Assembly (NCBI GenBank): GCA_951812575.1
Contig: OX638322.1
Coordinates: 4,096,501 to 4,160,500, forward strand
Direction: 5' to 3'
DNA from: Candidatus Binatia bacterium
Lineage (GTDB): Bacteria; Desulfobacterota; Binatia; Bin18
Length of the DNA stretch: 64,000 nucleotides
In this document: one piece after another, positions 60,773-64,000 of the stretch
Numbering within the stretch: position 1 is the stretch's first letter
How the letters are laid out: each line of letters begins with the position of its first letter
The notes under the pieces: generated by a model
The model's database searches: none
What the model was told of the DNA's origin: nothing
Seen by the model: the letters and a program-made list of their open reading frames with translations, nothing else
Position numbers and translations under genes: made by a program

Positions 60773-62149
60773 TTACAACTCTTGGGTCACCTTGCGCAGA
60801 TCGGATTCGGCTTCAAGCGCCCGAACCGCCTCGCACACCCGGCTGGCGTGTTCATCCGTCCATACCGCGGTCGCGAGATCGGCGTATTTCGCCGTCAGTT
60901 CATCCCACGACAACGGGTTCTCCGGGTCGCCTTTTGGGAAACGCACCTGAGCAGAGACTTCTCGTCCGGTATCCAGAGCGACGCGCGCCCAGGCCGGCCA
61001 TTCCTTGGGATAGTTTTCTTCCAGTTGCGGGTCATGTTCATACCTGACCTTGGCCATGAGCGCTCCGACTGCGGCATCTTCCAGCATGGTTTCGGAAAAT
61101 TCATCCAGCCCGGCCCGTCGTTTGGCCAACGCTACTGCGACGCCAAAGGGCAGGCTGAACTGGGCCTCAACCACATTCGTGGGACGATATTTACGCTCGG
61201 CCGGCTCGCAGATGACCGGAATGCCGGTTTCGAGCATGCCGATGGTGACCCGTTCGACCTGCTCGGGTTGCACATCGTGTTCCCGTACGAGGCTGAGCAC
61301 CGCATCAATCGGGGCCTGGGTGTAGCGGCAGCAGGCGTGCGGCTTGACCGCGGTTTGCAGAATCTGGAAATCCTCGCCCAGCCCCTGGCTGATTTTGCTT
61401 GGCTCGGGCCGCACCCCATACGCCTTGAGAAAGCCGTCCCGCCCTTCGAGGATCGTACGCGGGCCAATGAAGCCTTCTTTTGCCAGCAGGGCGGCATGAA
61501 CGCCGCTGAACGCGGCCCAGCCCGGATGGAAGCGTTTTGTCCAGGCTCCCTCGGCCAGAAACTCCATTGACCCGGCAGACTGACTGCCGGCAATGCCGAG
61601 GGCGGACAGCAGTTGGGCTTCACTCAAGCCCAGCAGCTTGGCCGCGCTGGCCGCAGCGCCAAAGGTGCCGCAGGTCGCCGTGGGATGAAATCCGCGGCCG
61701 TAGTGCTCGGTCGGTTTGAGGGCCATGGCCAGCCGGGACGCGACCTCAAAGCCGACCACGCTGGCGGTGAGAAAATCCTTACCGCTCGCGCCGACCTGTT
61801 CCGCTACGGCGAGCGCCGCGGAAAAGACCGACACGCCCAGATGAATCGAGCCGGCCTGATGGGTGTCGTCCAGTTCCAGGCTGTGGGCGGACGTACCGTT
61901 GGCCAGGGCCGCATACGGGAAGTTCGCCTTCTCCGCACGGCCCAGGACCGTTCCCTGCCCCGTCGAGGCCAGACTGTCCGCCAGACGGTAGAGCGGCTGG
62001 CTGGAATCGGACAGCGAGCCGCGCACCGCAACACCGAGATAGTCGAGAAAGAAGTATTTGGCCCGATCGACCACCTCGACCGGCAGGCTGTCGTAATCGA
62101 GCCGGGTACAGAATGCGGCCAGATGTTGGGTCAGCGGAATTTCCATCAT
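60773..62149 (-). CDS. MmgE/PrpD family protein
   Basis: The protein has 458 residues from the ATG pair at 62149/62146; a reading from 62239 adds residues encoded by the dispersed palindrome. Family features: KYFFLDYLGVAVRGSLSDSS, GTSAHSLELDDTHQAGSIHL, GYEVASR-type stretch FEVASRLAMALKPTEHYGRG, HPTATCGTFGAAASAAKLLG and HACCRYTQAPIDAVLSL. PrpD dehydrates 2-methylcitrate, and relatives act on itaconyl or other substrates. No other 2-methylcitrate cycle gene is present, so the specific reaction is open. Confidence 0.92.
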   Translation of the reverse strand: MMEIPLTQHLAAFCTRLDYDSLPVEVVDRAKYFFLDYLGVAVRGSLSDSSQPLYRLADSLASTGQGTVLGRAEKANFPYAALANGTSAHSLELDDTHQAGSIHLGVSVFSAALAVAEQVGASGKDFLTASVVGFEVASRLAMALKPTEHYGRGFHPTATCGTFGAAASAAKLLGLSEAQLLSALGIAGSQSAGSMEFLAEGAWTKRFHPGWAAFSGVHAALLAKEGFIGPRTILEGRDGFLKAYGVRPEPSKISQGLGEDFQILQTAVKPHACCRYTQAPIDAVLSLVREHDVQPEQVERVTIGMLETGIPVICEPAERKYRPTNVVEAQFSLPFGVAVALAKRRAGLDEFSETMLEDAAVGALMAKVRYEHDPQLEENYPKEWPAWARVALDTGREVSAQVRFPKGDPENPLSWDELTAKYADLATAVWTDEHASRVCEAVRALEAESDLRKVTQEL

Positions 62150-62153
62150 CTTG

Positions 62154-62194
62154 TCCTCTCTCTCCCCCTGGGAGAGGGCCGGGGTGAGGGTCCT
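62154..62194. repeat. Dispersed palindromic repeat, copy 6
   Basis: TCCTCTCTCTCCCCCTGGGA continues with GAGGGCCGGGGTGAGGGTCCT. It lies between the MmgE/PrpD start and the last monooxygenase gene. Confidence 0.8.
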
Positions 62195-62210
62195 TAAAAA
62201 AGAAACACCC

Positions 62211-63224
62211 TTACAACTTCGGAATGACCTTTTCGCCAAAGGTGCGTATCGCTTGCAGCGTATTCTCGTGCGACGGACCGCCCGGCTGTCGAAAGCGCAT
62301 GATCAGATAATCCGGCTGAATCGCTTCTTTCCACATCTGGAGTTGCTCCAGGCAGTCCTCGGGCGAGCCCACAATCAGCCGCTCCTTAGCAGCTATGCCA
62401 AAGCTCAGCTCTTCAGGGGTCTTGACGTCCTTGATGTGTTCATCCTGGACATAGGCGTCATACTGAAAGTAGAAGCGGTGGGTATACATGGTCGGCTCGC
62501 TGACGGCTTCGGCGTCGGCCATGCTGTCGGCCAGCACGGCATCGCGCATCAGGCAGATATACGGTTTGCGGCCCGCCTTTTCCGCGGCGGCCCGGTAGCG
62601 GGTGGCATAGTCTTTAATGACTCCGAGGCTCTGCACCGGGTCGGCGATCCAGCCATCCGCCAGCCGCCCTGCCCGGCGCAGCCCGACCGGCGTCCAGGAC
62701 GCCATCCAGATCGGCGGACCGGACTGTTGACTCGGGCCGGGCGTAATCAGGGTATCCTGATAGTGAAAATGCTTGCCCTCAAAAGAGAAGCGCTCCCCGG
62801 TCCAGCTCTTGCGGATAATCTCCATGGCTTCTTCGGTCCGGGTGGCCCGCTCGGTGATCGGAATCTCGAACGCGTCGAAATCGTGCTGCTGATACCCCAC
62901 ACCCATACTCAGAACGAGCCGCCCTTTGGTCGCCTGGTCGATCACGGCGCAGTCTTCCGCAACATGGACGGGATGGTGGAGCGGCATCAACAACACGCAC
63001 GTGCCGACCTTTATGCGTTCGGTCTTCATCCCGACCAAGCCGGCTAGCAGCAACGGGTTGGGCAGATAGCCGTCTTCCTGCTGGTGGTGCTCGGTCAGAA
63101 AGCAGCCGTCCCAGCCGCTGGCCTCCGCGGCCTGGGCCTCGGCAATAACTTCATCAATCACCCGTCCCATATTCGTCCCGGACGGGGGGTCTTGAGTACA
63201 GGGGAGATAACCAACTGGCAGCAT
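62211..63224 (-). CDS. Luciferase-like monooxygenase (4 of 4)
   Basis: The protein has 337 residues. Motifs: AEASGWDGCFLTEHHQQEDG, GTCVLLMPLHHPVHVAEDCA, VIDQATKGRLVLSMGVGYQQ, GPPIWMASWTPVGLRRAGRL and DGWIADPVQSLGVIKDYATR. It is of the luciferase/F420-type class and most like the TIGR-type LLM oxidoreductases that carry EHH in strand 2. It is the first gene of a likely three-gene minus-strand set with MmgE/PrpD and the monooxygenase at 59672. A frame-fixed ATG at 63224 has GGAGAA upstream. Confidence 0.9.
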   Translation of the reverse strand: MLPVGYLPCTQDPPSGTNMGRVIDEVIAEAQAAEASGWDGCFLTEHHQQEDGYLPNPLLLAGLVGMKTERIKVGTCVLLMPLHHPVHVAEDCAVIDQATKGRLVLSMGVGYQQHDFDAFEIPITERATRTEEAMEIIRKSWTGERFSFEGKHFHYQDTLITPGPSQQSGPPIWMASWTPVGLRRAGRLADGWIADPVQSLGVIKDYATRYRAAAEKAGRKPYICLMRDAVLADSMADAEAVSEPTMYTHRFYFQYDAYVQDEHIKDVKTPEELSFGIAAKERLIVGSPEDCLEQLQMWKEAIQPDYLIMRFRQPGGPSHENTLQAIRTFGEKVIPKL

Positions 63225-63424
63225 ATGCGTTCTCCTTTTGGGTTCGTAGTAGAGGCTGCCTAGAAAAACAAAAACTCCCGCGCTTGTCTATCGTGGGGGC
63301 GCGTCGCCAGAGGCCGAGTGAGGGTTTTCCAGTCGGGAGTGTCGGCTTACGCTCTGCTAAACCGACCTACCAAGCTAACGGAGATCTCGCAGACCGATGG
63401 TGTGAATCGGCGTAGCACCCTCCG

Positions 63425-64000
63425 TCATTCCTCCTGTTGCTTGTTTCTGGCGTTTTGTTTAGCCCGCTCGTCTATCGCATCCATGATTAGCTCGCGACAG
63501 TCTACAAGAGCGGTGATAACGTCCGACTCAAAATTCAGTTCGTAGTTCTTGTACCGGAGAATGGACGACTCAACAAAGTCTGGTTGATTGAAGATCGTTA
63601 GCGCGTCTGAATGGACCTGCCTTCTCCCGACCTTACCTTCGGCGCGTTCATCGATATGTTCGAACGCATTTCGCATTTCCTGCACTGCTTCGAGTGTCTT
63701 TGTCACGCTGTCCGGCACCTGCAATTCTGGACAATATTTCTCGATAAGGCCACATACCATCCGATAGCACCGGCCAAGAGCAACGATCGCCATTTCCGCT
63801 GCCGCGCATTGAAGTGCCCTTGCCGCTGAGGTATCCCACCGTCTTGCCGTGCCTTGTCCCGCGCTTGGATGGCTGATGCCCAAAGCGCATGTGCGGCGTC
63901 TGTCCGTCGGGCGAGGGAGAAGAAAAAGAGAAAGAAGCTCACTTGTTCCGTCGCGAACTGGTGCCATGTCCAGACGGTATTCGCTACGGGTCTGTAGCCG
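63425..64000 (-). CDS. Hypothetical protein, HEPN-like appearance, probably frameshifted
   Basis: The C-terminal 130 residues are protein-like: ALGRCYRMVCGLIEKYCPEL, VTKTLEAVQEMRNAFEHIDE, LNFESDVITALVDCRELIMD. They are alpha-helical with an Arg/His motif (RNAFEH) that resembles HEPN-type RxxxxH. The stretch upstream in a different frame (FATEQVSFFLFFFSLARRTD, ALWASAIQARDKARQDGG) looks like the true N-terminus, so an indel probably lies near 63840. The gene may also extend past the right edge. Confidence 0.55.
   Translation of the reverse strand, partial: RLQTRSEYRLDMAPVRDGTSELLSLFLLPRPTDRRRTCALGISHPSAGQGTARRWDTSAARALQCAAAEMAIVALGRCYRMVCGLIEKYCPELQVPDSVTKTLEAVQEMRNAFEHIDERAEGKVGRRQVHSDALTIFNQPDFVESSILRYKNYELNFESDVITALVDCRELIMDAIDERAKQNARNKQQEE

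Noticed and set aside
63225..63424. A small gene at the right-end gap
   Set aside because: Frames are short, lack ribosome sites and show no recognisable protein pattern.
1..64000. tRNA, rRNA, transposase or integrase genes
   Set aside because: None could be recognised on either strand; a tRNA scan was not possible by eye, so small tRNA genes cannot be fully excluded.

Overview
The window (about 60% G+C, gene-dense, short operons on both strands) looks like a chromosomal segment of an uncultivated, metabolically versatile Gram-negative bacterium. TonB-type, porin-like and Tat/Sec-exported proteins point to an outer membrane. Four luciferase-like monooxygenases, class III and class I CoA transferases, an acyl-CoA dehydrogenase, MmgE/PrpD, SMP-30 and phosphotriesterase-type hydrolases resemble gene content of Tectomicrobia/Entotheonella, Binatota or related deltaproteobacterial lineages. 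This placement is an impression from gene content, not a phylogeny. No rRNA, tRNA, CRISPR array, phage or IS transposase was recognised.

Layout. 1-7 kb: a Trm112-like protein; a copper patch (decayed TonB receptor, Cys/His-rich exported protein, Csp1-type copper storage protein); exonuclease III; a molybdopterin-binding-fold protein; SMP-30; and a fatty-acid-hydroxylase/rhodanese fusion whose catalytic rhodanese Cys codon is TGA, followed by a SECIS-like hairpin. 6.8-15 kb: accessory DNA with toxin-antitoxin genes, broken genes joined end to end, a duplicated G+C-rich leader, and a 1,760-residue exported protein of twelve cadherin-like repeats. 15-21.5 kb: metY-metX-metW with a nucleoside phosphorylase, divergent from a DsrE protein and a TusA-like/MetE-like fusion. 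21.5-32 kb: a zinc island with an AztD-like His-rich propeller, Zur, a COG0523 GTPase, a porin-like barrel, a complete zinc ABC transporter, MerC-like, CDF-like and ZIP proteins. Three of its promoters share a Fur-family-type dyad. 32-48.5 kb: CaiB, cupins, EF-P, phosphotriesterase, threonine aldolase, HslR, ethanolamine ammonia-lyase (EutBC), a MerR-controlled copper ATPase, hicBA and a pair of paralogous M20 amidohydrolases. 48.5-64 kb: ilvD with a hicAB cassette framed by a duplicated ilvD 3' end, a four-OB-fold exported protein, CoA/acyl-CoA metabolism and more luciferase-like monooxygenases.

How the parts work together. The zinc genes form a plausible starvation response: outer-membrane passage, periplasmic buffering, ABC import and metal insertion by the GTPase, all under Zur. 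The methionine genes cover acetylation of homoserine, sulfhydrylation and methylation, with two sulfur-carrier-type proteins alongside. Copper is handled twice, by storage (Csp) and by export (MerR/CopA). Small palindromic repeats of one family are scattered through the window and have become the coding ends of neighbouring genes. The observations I rate highest are the candidate selenocysteine rhodanese, the duplicated Zur operator, the ilvD-framed toxin-antitoxin cassette and the TusA-MetE fusion.
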